Below are positions 54,261 through 64,000 of a DNA stretch of 64,000 nt, in pieces. Each line of letters begins with the position of its first letter. Within the stretch, counting starts at the first letter, position 1. Origin of the DNA: Berghia stephanieae (taxonomy: Eukaryota; Mollusca; Gastropoda; Nudibranchia; Aeolidiidae); assembly GCA_034508935.3 (NCBI GenBank), contig CM067443.1, forward strand, positions 1,458,717-1,522,716. The letters are read 5' to 3'. Below the pieces are notes generated by a model. That model saw only the letters and a list, made by a program, of their open reading frames with translations. It ran no database searches and was not told where the DNA came from. Made by a program: the position numbers and the translations under genes.

Positions 54261-55076
54261 GGAGAATAATCCGAATCTATCGATACTTGACGTTTGGCTC
54301 GGTGACTCAGCGGGAGGGTGCCTTGTCTTGCTACAATTGTCAATCAAGTATTGTTTAGCGTGGTTAATGGTGACAGTGGAAAATTCTGGTCTCAGAGTTA
54401 TGTCATGGATAGGACACTTTAAACGCATTGCCCAACTTGACTCATGTGTAAATGAGTGCCTGGCTGTAGCTCGACTGGTACTCTATGAAATGGAATATTT
54501 ACAGCTCCTCATGGCGTGGTGAAGAAATGAATAAAATATTGTATTGTAAATCAAAATTAGTTTCGTAAATCTGTTTAAAAGGCGCTATATAAATGTGCAT
54601 ATTTATTTATTGATTTATCTGTTTAACCCTCTCCTTACCACCTATTGGAAAATCGTCACATTTGTTACGATGCAACTGTCACTTTTCTCATCCAGATTTC
54701 ATTTCTTTTTGCTATAGCTGTAAAATCTTACATTCTGTAATAGAGTTCATATTGTCGAACACAATATTACGTATAGAATGTGCTTTTTTTTCTTTTCTGT
54801 TTGAGTAAAAAATGTCTATTTTTGTTTTGGGTGGGTCTGAAGTTTTGGGGAAAATTCTGAAAATGGCTGGTAAGGAGAGGGTTAAATGTTTTCTCGGTCA
54901 GATAGAAAGAAAAAAACGTGATTTGTCATTGGTATTCGGATCAGTAATCAGCAAAGATCGATGACGTTATTGGGTTTTGATGCGCGTGTCAATCACGGAC
55001 TCATTTCCATCGAACTCCACGCTTGTGTCTGGATTATCGCACAAAGACTTTGCCTGCTACTCTCATGTGACAGGAG
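54261..55076. other. No gene recognised
   Basis: Open frame 54193-54522 begins inside the GT tract and has no recognisable domain. A short D-type tail AGGCGCTATATAAATG occurs near 54580. Segment 54625-54885 shows two inverted halves (ACCCTCTCCTTACCACC near 54625 and GGTAAGGAGAGGGTTAA near 54869), suggesting an old inverted-repeat element of about 260 bp. Confidence 0.5.
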
Positions 55077-55078
55077 GG

Positions 55079-55150
<72 letters not shown>
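55077..55150. repeat. (GA)n microsatellite
   Basis: About 36 copies of GA. Confidence 0.98.
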
Positions 55151-55155
<5 letters not shown>

Positions 55156-55790
55156 TTGTAGTCACGTCCTCTTGTCTTACTTTCTCAGGTTTTTTTTTTT
55201 TATCGTTTTATTATTTTAATTCAGTTTTGCTATCCCAATCAAATTCGCGTGCGCGGGGTAGACCCACTGCGCGGTGTGGCTTTATAATAGTATTATTAAG
55301 AGTGCTTTTATTTGCACTTTCTCTCAACTGTGGCTCAACATTATAATTTTTGTACTTTTTGAATTTGTGCACACTTTTTTACGTCTGCTGTGTAGGTACT
55401 TATATATTTCTTTAGGTAAACTTGATTAGGATTTGTGCTTGATAATATCAGGTATTGTTTTTGTATAGCAAACTTGTTACCCATCGTCTAAAATTAGTAT
55501 TATATCGAGGTGAACAAGATGTTAAAAATGGATTCTAAATCTAAAAATGAATGAAATAGTGTAATTTTAAATGTTTGTCATTTTAAAACAAAGACCTTGC
55601 CTGCCACCAACATTTTAAAAATAAAAAAAAAGCAAAATAAAAATAAAACCAACAACAACAAAAAACAAAAACAAACAAAAACAAACAAACAAAAAAACAA
55701 CAACAAAACAAACAAGAAAATAAACCATAACAAACAAGAACAAAACAAAAACAGCAAACTTAAAAAAAAAAACCCGATAAAGATCCATCT
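55151..55790. other. No gene recognised; A-rich tract
   Basis: AT-rich. 55610-55775 is an A-rich (AAC/AAAC)n tract that leads into the SINE at 55795; its Lys/Asn-rich frame is an artefact. Confidence 0.6.
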
Positions 55791-55794
55791 TCAT

Positions 55795-56010
55795 ATAAGG
55801 AGCGTGGCTCAGCAGTACGGTCTTTGCTTCGTACTCGAATGGTTCTGAGTTCGATTAGCCGCTGCCTGTGTGGCCCAAGTCACCTCGCCCTAGCTCAATT
55901 TGCGGCACTGCACTGCGGCTGACGCCTGGGTTATTCCAGTCTTCCCTTGGAATAGACCCTAGAGACAAATTTCCCCTATGGGAAATAAAGAGAATTAAAT
56001 TTAAATTAAT
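55795..56010 (+). mobile_element. tRNA-derived SINE, family E (single copy in window)
   Basis: Head with GGAGCGTGGCTCAGCAGTAC (A-box region) and GGTTCTGAGTTCGATT (B-box), body CAAGTCACCTCGCCC and GGGTTATTCCAGTCTTCCC, end CCCTATGGGAAATAAAGAG followed by an AAT-rich tail. No second copy seen, so membership in a repeat family is inferred from the tRNA-like head. Confidence 0.7.
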
Positions 56011-56234
56011 TAATTAAAAATTAATACACAAGGAGGTAGGTAAAACTTAGGCCTCGATTTGATCATTCGGGGGAAAACATGCAGGTTTTATCACTTTCTT
56101 AGTGAGTTTAAAAGAAAAATAGTGTCTTCTTTACTCTATAAAAACGATGCCCTCAGCGTTTTAAAAGTTCAGATTGTCCTTGTTGAATCGAATGAGTCCA
56201 AGAGATGTCAAGGGAATGTTAACTAAAAAAATTG

Positions 56235-56445
56235 CTGAGCTTATGTTTAGCGCATTATCCATTAAACGTGTTGAAAGCGCTTTGCTTAGTCAACAACATT
56301 TAACATGTTAGCTGAGTCATCACGTCTGTTTGGCGAGGTTACATCTTTTTCTTTTACGACAGAGACAACGCTGTAACGGATAGGTATTCATTTTACACCC
56401 GAGTACGATGAGAACATGTGAGTATCGAGCCTTTCATATGGACTA
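56235..56445 (-). mobile_element. tRNA-derived SINE, family D, reverse
   Basis: In reverse reading: CTCGTACTCGGGTGTAAAAT, AACAGACGTGATGACTC, ATGTTAAATGTTGTTGAC, AAGCGCTTTCAACACG, AATGGATAATGCGCT. The head is lost. A sense D fragment (GTGCATAGTTGAGTCCTTGG) follows at 56527-56550. Confidence 0.8.
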
Positions 56446-56639
56446 CGCTCAGAGCAGCAGCAGCCTCTTATGGTTTTCACACAACTATGTTATGACGATC
56501 GACCCAATTAACAAAGTCCTCGCTCGGTGCATAGTTGAGTCCTTGGAAATGGTATTGTGACGGGGCGATTAAGATGCTAAAAATGAAATTTCTAAAAAAA
56601 GATATAAGGCTTGGGTTACGTTTAAGTGATTTGTTGAGA

Positions 56640-57170
56640 ATGTTGGCATACTTTCTTTAAAATGACAAAAATATTTCACCTTTGTGGTACATCACCTCAT
56701 CACGGTATGATGTCGGGGATGCTTTAGACGGTTACAATAAACATTTATAACAAGAAATGTGAGAATTTTGCTAACATGTTTTGTCGTATTAGGCAGAAAA
56801 AGTATAAATTGTTAAAAGTAAAGTAGTCCATCAGAGGTGTTAGGCCCATGGAACCGGAGCTTATCCCGGTTTCTATAGCGTGAAACGGAGATAATAGCAA
56901 TAACTTGCTACCCTTTTGATAGGACGCCAGTCTATCGCAAAGTACTTTCAATCATATCTAACAGACCCAGCTACCCAATCACTGCTGGGTAGCCCGGGGG
57001 GGGGGGGGGGGGGCGTATAAATTGTTGCGGAACTAAAAAGTGAATTGCCCCGTCTCCAATCATTTAAACTTTAAATTCACTTTTCATCGCCAGGTTCATC
57101 CCGATTTGATACCGTTTTGAGACGATAAGTCATATATCTGATGACTTAACTCCAAAATCGGTATTGGTGG
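56640..57170. repeat. Dispersed repeat H, longest copy
   Basis: Contains blocks shared with 35.8, 43.4 and 53.3 kb: ATGATGTCGGGGATGCTTTA, CCGGTTTCTATAGCG, AACTTGCTACCCTTTTGAT, CAATCACTGCTGG, AAAAAGTGAATTGCC and AATTCACTTTTCATCGCC. A G-run interrupts it at 56996-57012. Class unknown. Confidence 0.65.
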
Positions 57171-57483
57171 TAGGTCAAACAGACATCTCACCGTTTTGAT
57201 GCAATTAGTGACATAAAATTAGGGTGAATAAAAACACAAACAAAAACAAATTATCAGTTAGTTTTTCTGCATATATAAAAGAAACAATATGGTGAATTTT
57301 GTTGGCTTTTAAATAATTAGTACATTTTGATCCTGTCTGTAGGAGTGACAAGCTATCCGTGAAAGATGTTACATCGAGGGACATTTGGAGTTTTTGCATT
57401 CTACATATTCGGTAAGTTTCTTTGCTGCACCAGAATGCCATAGCATAGTATTTGGTTTGATAAGTAAAAGAAAGTACTTTATT

Positions 57484-57533
57484 ATATATATTATTATTTA
57501 TTATTATTATCACTTATTATTATTATTATTATA

Positions 57534-57615
<82 letters not shown>

Positions 57616-57649
57616 TATTATTATTATTATTATTATATTATTATTATTA

Positions 57650-57747
<98 letters not shown>

Positions 57748-57815
57748 TATTATTATTATTAATATTATCATTATCATCATCGTCATCATCATTAATATTA
57801 TTATTATATATAATA
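57484..57815. repeat. (ATT)n microsatellite, about 330 bp
   Basis: Long, slightly interrupted ATT tract with short TTTA phase changes. The Ile/Tyr- and Asn-rich open frames on the two strands are artefacts. Confidence 0.98.
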
Positions 57816-58904
57816 TATTGTTATTATTGTTGCTGATGATGTTTGTATTGTCAACCTTGGACTCAAACTGGAGTTATGTCTCCATAATTTTATTAAATGT
57901 CAAAAGATGAATTTAACATTATTTTTTTTTTAATTTAAAAAATCAAATGTTTTTTTCTCTCCCATTATTATTCTCAACAAACAGTACCCGTTCAATGAAC
58001 GCCATGATAAGCCAATCAACTCAAAATTTATGATTCAAGTGTTGATTGAAATTTGAACTTAATTTTCTTATGAAATGTCTTAATAGATAATATATTTTTC
58101 GACTTCGTAGGAAGAGAACGGAGATTTTCATTTGGGCACGGAGATATATTTTCTGCATTTAAAATCTCATATACTTCACTCAGTATATAGAATTATTTCC
58201 CAAATGTTAAGAACTGAAAGGGTTCATATACATTTTAAGCAACTGATTGTATTCAAAATAATGAGAGGAACACTAACTGGTATCGGCTGAATGCAAGTAC
58301 TCCCACCTCATTGTCATACTCGCTAACCGGAAGGTTGACACACAACCCACGTGCTAAAAATTAATGGCATCTGTTTTCGATGGGATTTGACAAAACAATT
58401 AGATTGTTTTATAAAATCAACACGATGCTAATCAATCTGGTAATACAGGCAAACCGTCTTCATATCAATTGTAAACATCATGCAAACTTTGGTCACGATT
58501 GGGCCAGTGGTTCAGAAGCCTCAGAGTTTCTAAAAACCCAATTTGCTAAATATATAATAAGATATAATATAATATACATTATATTCAATAAAGGATACAG
58601 ACTATACACATAATATTCCATTCTAATTTGAGAATGTGCCAAATGGTCGCTTTTGTGATTTTGCAACAAAAATATTGCAATACTAAATTATTTGGAAAAA
58701 CTTGCTTTCATCATTTTCTTAGGGACAAATAATGAAAAATAAATCAAAACTGACAATCTAGTAGTATTGTTTTTTAATGTGTCAAAAAAGTGTGGACGTT
58801 TTTTAACCTTTGAGAAACTATGTCTACTAATCTATTGGAGCAAGGTCGCCAGTTTTTGTTTTAATTTACATTATTCAACTGATATTAAAGAATTGCGCCC
58901 CCCC
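57816..58904. other. No gene recognised
   Basis: AT-rich sequence. The short open frames have no domain and no clear repeat was found. Confidence 0.5.
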
Positions 58905-59147
58905 CCCCACCTCACCCCGCAAAAGTATCATTATAAACCGTCAACTGGACATTTCATGAAGGAATATAGACAACCATCAAACAAGATGTCTGATGTCAAC
59001 AGGAATCACTCATGTTGTAAGAAGTTAGCAAATTGGGGGTTAATAATCTTGCCCAAGGAAAAAAAATGCATGAAGCGGGACTCGAACCCGGGACCTTCCG
59101 GATCACAGTGCGATGCCTTAACCACTCGGCGACTTCGCCCACAACAG
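58905..59147 (-). mobile_element. tRNA-derived SINE, family C
   Basis: In reverse reading it starts GGGCGAAGTCGCCGAGTGG and TTAAGGCATCGCACTGTGAT, then the B-box GGTCCCGGGTTCGAGTCCC, followed by TTGGGCAAGATTATTAACCC, GATTCCTGTTGACATCAGAC and ATATTCCTTCATGAAATG. The tRNA part is not a tRNA gene: the anticodon stem does not pair. The body matches the copy at 17130-17342. Confidence 0.88.
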
Positions 59148-59342
59148 CTATAAACTGAAAAAAAAAACATAATGATCTTTTGTAAAACAGTTTTATTTCT
59201 ATAAATTCAAAATCCAGCATCATTATCACTCCAACATAATGCCGTTTTGCGAGGGTGATTGGCATTTTCTGTGAAAACATTGGAAATTAGCATATTATTT
59301 TTATAATGATGTCGATACATAGTTCATGCTGTGTGAGATTTA

Positions 59343-59735
59343 ATGGTTAACACCGAAACCACAAAGGCGTCAAGGAAAGTCGATTTCTACTCGACGGGAC
59401 CCCACGCGTTTTCTGTTTTGTCGAATAAAAATTATGACCCAGCCACTCGAAGCAGAATTATGTCGAAACGGTTTAGAAAAATAATACTTAGATCTAGCCT
59501 ATGTCATTTTAGTTGTTTTAATAATAATATAACGCTTCTTACACTCTTGATCTTTGGAATTCCGGACGCAGTCCAAACCGCTGCAAGAGCTTACGAGTGG
59601 GCGTTGGGAACGACGTTCGAATTCCAAAAAGCAAGAGAGTACCAAATCTTTTATTCTACCTCTCATTCCATTCCGATTTCACCATCTTCGAATAAACGAC
59701 ATGTTCAAAAAGATTTAATGATAGAGTCTAGGTAG
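59343..59735 (+). CDS. Unrecognised open reading frame, 130 codons
   Basis: I do not recognise this protein. It begins MVNTETTKASRKVDFYSTG and includes AVQTAARAYEWALGTTFEFQ. The stretch is less AT-rich and less repetitive than its surroundings, with several CpGs, and no repeat family in the window covers it. There is no visible signal peptide; a hydrophobic stretch (NITLLTLLIFGI) lies in the middle. It could be a chance frame, an exon of an unseen gene or part of an old transposon. Low confidence. Confidence 0.2.
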   Translation: MVNTETTKASRKVDFYSTGPHAFSVLSNKNYDPATRSRIMSKRFRKIILRSSLCHFSCFNNNITLLTLLIFGIPDAVQTAARAYEWALGTTFEFQKAREYQIFYSTSHSIPISPSSNKRHVQKDLMIESR

Positions 59736-60379
59736 GTACTTCTTTTTAAAGAATCTAATTTTAGTGATATTAAGGCTTGATTATCAAACGTCATAAATTA
59801 TTATTGTAAACGCGATTTCATTACTCGTTTCTTTTTATGGAAGGGGTAGAAAAATAAAGAATATGTGTCAATTCTAATGGAACTAAAAGTCGAATAATTT
59901 TTGCTTTAAGTCAACTCTACGTCATTTAGTATAATATAATACAAGACCAGCTTGTCGAAGTGGGTTCTTTTTTTCCTATGTACTTATTTATGTTCATTTT
60001 GGCAAAAAAACAAAACAAAGAACAACAAAATAATAAAAAAAAAACCCAAACAAAAGAAACAAAACAGAACAAAACATTAAAAAAAAAAAAAAAAAATCAA
60101 AAACAAAAACAAAAACAAAAAACAACTTTTACTAGAAATCTTGATAAAAAAAAAGATAACCTGTAACATGTCAAACTGATGTCTCAGGTTTGGTACCAGT
60201 TGATGTTCATCGTAATCAATCTAATTAATCTCTATTTTAAGTAGAAATGTTCTGGCATAAATGGAAGATTTGTGGTTTTGTCAGAGAATGAGACTTTTCC
60301 ATTGCGCATGCTTGCACAAATCAATTGAATTAAATACCTTGTCGATGTGACAATGTGACATATTTGGTCATTGACCTTG
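59736..60379. other. No gene recognised; A-rich tract
   Basis: AT-rich, with an A/C-rich tract at 60003-60125. No exon seen. Confidence 0.55.
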
Positions 60380-60426
60380 TCTCTCTGTCTCTCTGTTTCT
60401 GCTTCTGCCTCTGTCTCTTGTCTCTG

Positions 60427-60489
<63 letters not shown>

Positions 60490-60560
60490 ACACATATACT
60501 CACTCACTCTGTGTGTGTGTGTGTGTGTGTGTTCCTAAGCGTCTCTCTCCCTTACCCCCA

Positions 60561-60598
<38 letters not shown>

Positions 60599-60751
60599 GC
60601 CTCTCTCTGTATCTCTGTCTCTGTGTATCTCTCTGTCTCTCAATATCTCTCTCTCTCTTTGCCTCTCTCTGTATCTCTGTCTCTGTATATTTCTCTGTCT
60701 CTCAATCTCTCTCTCTCTCTTTGCCTCTCTCTGTATCTCTGTCTCTGTGTA

Positions 60752-60815
<64 letters not shown>

Positions 60816-60822
60816 ATTACTA
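60380..60822. repeat. (CT)n microsatellite cluster
   Basis: Several CT runs (about 60430-60489, 60564-60596, 60740-60815) with a short (GT)n run at 60511-60531 and degenerate CTCTGTATCTCTGTCT blocks in between. The Ser/Leu-rich open frame is an artefact. Confidence 0.96.
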
Positions 60823-60860
60823 TATATGTTTTTATTTTACATTTTAATGTTTTTAAACCT

Positions 60861-62443
60861 TATTTTCTGATTGAGAGTCCGTCCAGAAAAGGGAAATTGC
60901 TTTGTATTGTTTGATTTATTTTCTGATTGAGAGTCCGTCCAGAAAAGGGAAATTGCTTTGTATTGTTTGATTTATTTTCTGATTGAGAGTCCGTCCAGAA
61001 AAGGGAAATTGCTTTGTATTGTTTGATTTATTTTCTGATTGAGAGTCCGTCCAGAAAAGGGAAATTGCTTTGTATTGTTTGATTTATTTTCTGATTGAGA
61101 GTCCGTCCAGAAAAGGGAAATTGCTTTGTATTGTTTGATTTATTTTCTGATTGAGAGTCCGTCCAGAAAAGGAAATTGCTTTGTATTGTTTGATTTATTT
61201 TCTGATTGAGAGTCCGTCCAGAAAAGGAAATTGCTTTGTATTGTTTGATTTATTTTCTGATTGAGAGTCCGTCCAGAAAAGGGAAATTGCTTTGTATTGT
61301 TTGATTTATTTTCTGATTGAGAGTCCGTCCAGAAAAGGGAAATTGCTTTGTATTGTTTGATTTATTTTCTGATTGAGAGTCCGTCCAGAAAAGGGAAATT
61401 GCTTTGTATTGTTTGATTTATTTTCTGATTGAGAGTCCGTCCAGAAAAGGGAAATTGCTTTGTATTGTTTGATTTATTTTCTGATTGAGAGTCCGTCCAG
61501 AAAAGGGAAATTGCTTTGTATTGTTTGATTTATTTTCTGATTGAGAGTCCGTCCAGAAAAGGGAAATTGCTTTGTATTGTTTGATTTATTTTCTGATTGA
61601 GAGTCCGTCCAGAAAAGGGAAATTGCTTTGTATTGTTTGATTTATTTTCTGATTGAGAGTCCGTCCAGAAAAGGGAAATTGCTTTGTATTGTTTGATTTA
61701 TTTTCTGATTGAGAGTCCGTCCAGAAAAGGGAAATTGCTTTGTATTGTTTGATTTATTTTCTGATTGAGAGTCCGTCCAGAAAAGGGAAATTGCTTGATG
61801 GGATGCAAGAATGTATTGTTTGTTATTATTTTCTGATTGAGAGTCCGTCCAGAAAAGGGAAATTGCTTTGTATTGTTTGATTTATTTTCTGATTGAGAGT
61901 CCGTCCAGAAAAGGGAAATTGCTTTGTATTGTTTGATTTATTTTCTGATTGAGAGTCCGTCCAGAAAAGGGAAATTGCTTTGTATTGTTTGATTTATTTT
62001 CTGATTGAGAGTCCGTCCAGAAAAGGGAAATTGCTTTGTATTGTTTGATTTATTTTCTGATTGAGAGTCCGTCCAGAAAAGGGAAATTGCTTTGTATTGT
62101 TTGATTTATTTTCTGATTGAGAGTCCGTCCAGAAAAGGGAAATTGCTTTGTATTGTTTGATTTATTTTCTGATTGAGAGTCCGTCCAGAAAAGGCAAATT
62201 GCTTTGTATTGTTTGATTTATTTTCTGATTGAGAGTCCGTCCAGAAAAGGGAAATTGCTTTGTATTGTTTGATTTATTTTCTGATTGAGAGTCCGTCCAG
62301 AAAAGGGAAATTGCTTTGTATTGTTTGATTTATTTTCTGATTGAGAGTCCGTCCAGAAAAGGGAAATTGCTTTGTATTGTTTGATTTATTTTCTGATTGA
62401 GAGTCCGTCCAGAAAAGGGAAATTGCTTTGTATTGTTTGATTT
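60861..62443 (+). repeat. 56-bp minisatellite, about 28 copies
   Basis: The unit contains TTTTCTGATTGAGAGTCCGT, CCAGAAAAGGGAAATTGC and TTTGTATTGTTTGATTTA. Copies are nearly identical; two units lack one G, one has GGC for GGG, and one near 61795-61830 carries an insert (GATGGGATGCAAGAA). Within each unit TTTTCTG and CAGAAAA can pair as a hairpin. The array ends in GATTTCGAAGC; a related TTGTATTGTTCAATTTCGAA stretch lies at 63354-63373. Confidence 0.97.
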
Positions 62444-63377
62444 CGAAGCTGTTCTCTTGTTCGTTTCGCAAATATTTTTTACGATTGCAAACTTCAGAAA
62501 GCTCTAATACACAATAACATCACGCAACTGGCGGTATAAAAACAATACAAGGACCCAAATACGCCAAATTCCTTCATTCAATAAACACATTGATTTTGGT
62601 ATGATCCAATCAAGAATACTGTGAGCTGAGATTTGGATAATAGTAATAAGGTCAATATTTATTATACCTACTGGTTATTGCTATTTTATCATTGAGAAAA
62701 TTAAATTCTTCTTTAATACTTTACTGTATCAGATGTTATAGGTTTGGGAAAAATGGTATGAACTAGTGGGTTTTATTTAGCTGTTGCCAAATCCAATATT
62801 TGATTAAGAGCGAATCATTCATCTTTTAAAAAAAAAAAGTCTTCAATCAGAATTACCCCAAAGTATCTTTTGTTTACTAGTAAAGTCACTTCGCAAGTCT
62901 ACTTCAGTTTTTGTAATAATATAGCCAATCCTTATGGAGTACAAATTTCATTGCACGCAATCAAATCTAGTAAAACAAAATTATATTAAAAGTCTTTGCC
63001 AAAGTCAGATAAAAACGCATAATTTTTATTTGATTGTTTGACTAGCAGTAAACATATACTTTAGACGTCTACTTTCTAATTGATTAATACGACTGTCAAT
63101 TCTAATTTTTAAGAAGTACGGGTTTGTCTTATTGACATGTTGAAGGGTATCGTTATCTTTCAATATAAGACAAAGTAAAAGTGTTGTGGCCATTGTTTTG
63201 TAAAAGTACGCTTGCCAATAGTTAGACTTGTGGTTCCATTTTCTGGAGAGAAAATTGACTTGTAAGAAATGATGCATTCTCTATTGATTTCCTTTATTTG
63301 ATGTATTTTGCCCTTCGTGCTAACGGAGGGTATATCCTCAAATATGAATTGTTTTGTATTGTTCAATTTCGAAGCGA

Positions 63378-63380
<3 letters not shown>
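62444..63380. other. No gene recognised
   Basis: AT-rich; the short reverse frames have no domain. TTGTATTGTTCAATTTCGAA at 63354-63373 echoes the end of the 56-bp array. Confidence 0.5.
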
Positions 63381-63440
<60 letters not shown>

Positions 63441-63441
63441 C
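63381..63441. repeat. (GT)n microsatellite
   Basis: About 29 GT copies with two TT interruptions. Confidence 0.97.
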
Positions 63442-63849
63442 TGTGTCGCCAGGCACGAAAAGCCCCATATTCGATACATCTAATTTTTTCTAAATTTTTG
63501 TTTAAGATCAGACATGATGGCAGTTGCAACCATTCGATAAGGTAATATAATGCAGGTCATCTTATTTCAAGAGTTTTTAAAATACTTTCGCAAATAAAAA
63601 CTGGATAAAACCAAGGATATTAAAAATTCATCTACGCAGACGCTAATCAACTCCTAATCAGGACCGCAACAAATTGTGGAGGAGCAGGCGATGGTGTAAG
63701 ATTATATACATCTGAAAAGGTGTGAACGAAACAATGACAGACAAAGCAGAAAGAAAAAATTCAAGAAAAAATCCCTCCAAAAAGAAATTAGCCTGTCTTG
63801 GCTGGTCGAAACTTAGACCTTCTGATTACGCGTGGCCTTTAAAAAAATG

Positions 63850-64000
63850 AGCTTTATATAGCGCGTTATCCACTAAATGTGCTCAATGCGCTTTACAAGG
63901 GGTCCTGGTCAACAGCAACATTTAACATGTAGGACGGGACATGCCGCCTGTTAGGCGATATTACAATTTTTTTCGTACAAAGACAACGCTGTTAACGGCC
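63850..64000 (-). mobile_element. tRNA-derived SINE, family D, cut by the window edge
   Basis: In reverse reading the tail is intact (GTAAAGCGCATTGAGCAC, GATAACGCGCTATATAAAGC) and the body continues (GGCCGTTAACAGCGTTGTCT) to the end of the window, so the head lies beyond 64000. Confidence 0.88.

Noticed and set aside
57385-57792. Ile/Tyr-rich and Asn-rich open frames
   Set aside because: Translation of an (ATT)n tract.
59075-59147. Possible tRNA gene (minus strand, anticodon position would read GTG)
   Set aside because: The anticodon stem does not pair and the sequence continues into the body of SINE family C, as it does at 17130-17342.
60355-60870. 171-codon Ser/Leu-rich open frame
   Set aside because: Translation of CT and GT microsatellites.
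1-64000. LTR-flanked or virus-like elements
   Set aside because: I looked for long direct repeats, gag/protease/integrase motifs and capsid-like proteins and saw none; all reverse transcriptase traces belong to LINEs.

Overview
The window is animal DNA, most likely from a marine invertebrate. It is AT-rich and packed with microsatellites, minisatellites, SINE-like retroposons and decayed LINEs, and its genes are split by introns with GT/AG borders. I can support two protein-coding genes. I cannot fix the phylum: A-rich retroposon tails that follow a GTAAAACCC motif suggest a mollusc or another lophotrochozoan, while the tRNA-derived SINEs ending in a 'GCGCTATATAA' type tail also occur widely in deuterostomes. 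Layout: 1-10146 (+) holds a Homer scaffold gene. Eight coding exons run from the EVH1 domain (first recognised exon 1312-1468) to the C-terminal coiled coil (stop at 10146). Only the first one or two codons, on an unseen upstream exon, are missing. Its introns carry a 47-bp minisatellite, two tRNA-SINE copies, a young 336-bp retroposon with target-site duplications, a pogo/Tigger-type DNA transposon remnant, a long TTC tract and a 28-bp minisatellite. 10147-36116 has no gene I can recognise. It is built mostly from a 537-bp retroposon family (called A here) in full, truncated and head-to-tail copies, all on + from 12 to 24 kb and all on - from 26.6 to 34.5 kb, with two decayed LINEs meeting tail to tail near 24.96 kb. 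36117-45856 (-) is a C2H2 zinc-finger gene of the ZNF710/ZNF366 type: five coding exons, nine fingers in a 3+6 arrangement, a Gln/His-rich linker and an acidic C-terminal tail. Its introns hold a 54-bp G-rich minisatellite of about 21 copies, another young retroposon copy and GAA tracts. 45866-64000 is upstream of the zinc-finger gene. It has a possible promoter near 50.3-50.6 kb, three LINE fragments (one nearly intact over its reverse transcriptase), several SINEs, microsatellites and a 56-bp minisatellite of about 28 copies at 60.86-62.44 kb. The two genes face each other tail to tail. Homer is a postsynaptic/calcium-signalling scaffold and the other gene is a presumed nuclear DNA-binding protein, so nothing suggests that they work together. 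Both genes contain single-base frame breaks, mostly next to short homopolymers, which I read as draft-assembly errors rather than pseudogenes. The observation I rate highest is that retroposon families A and B share a conserved loop at their 3' ends, enclosed by different but fully paired stems, so the stem appears to have changed by compensatory substitution.
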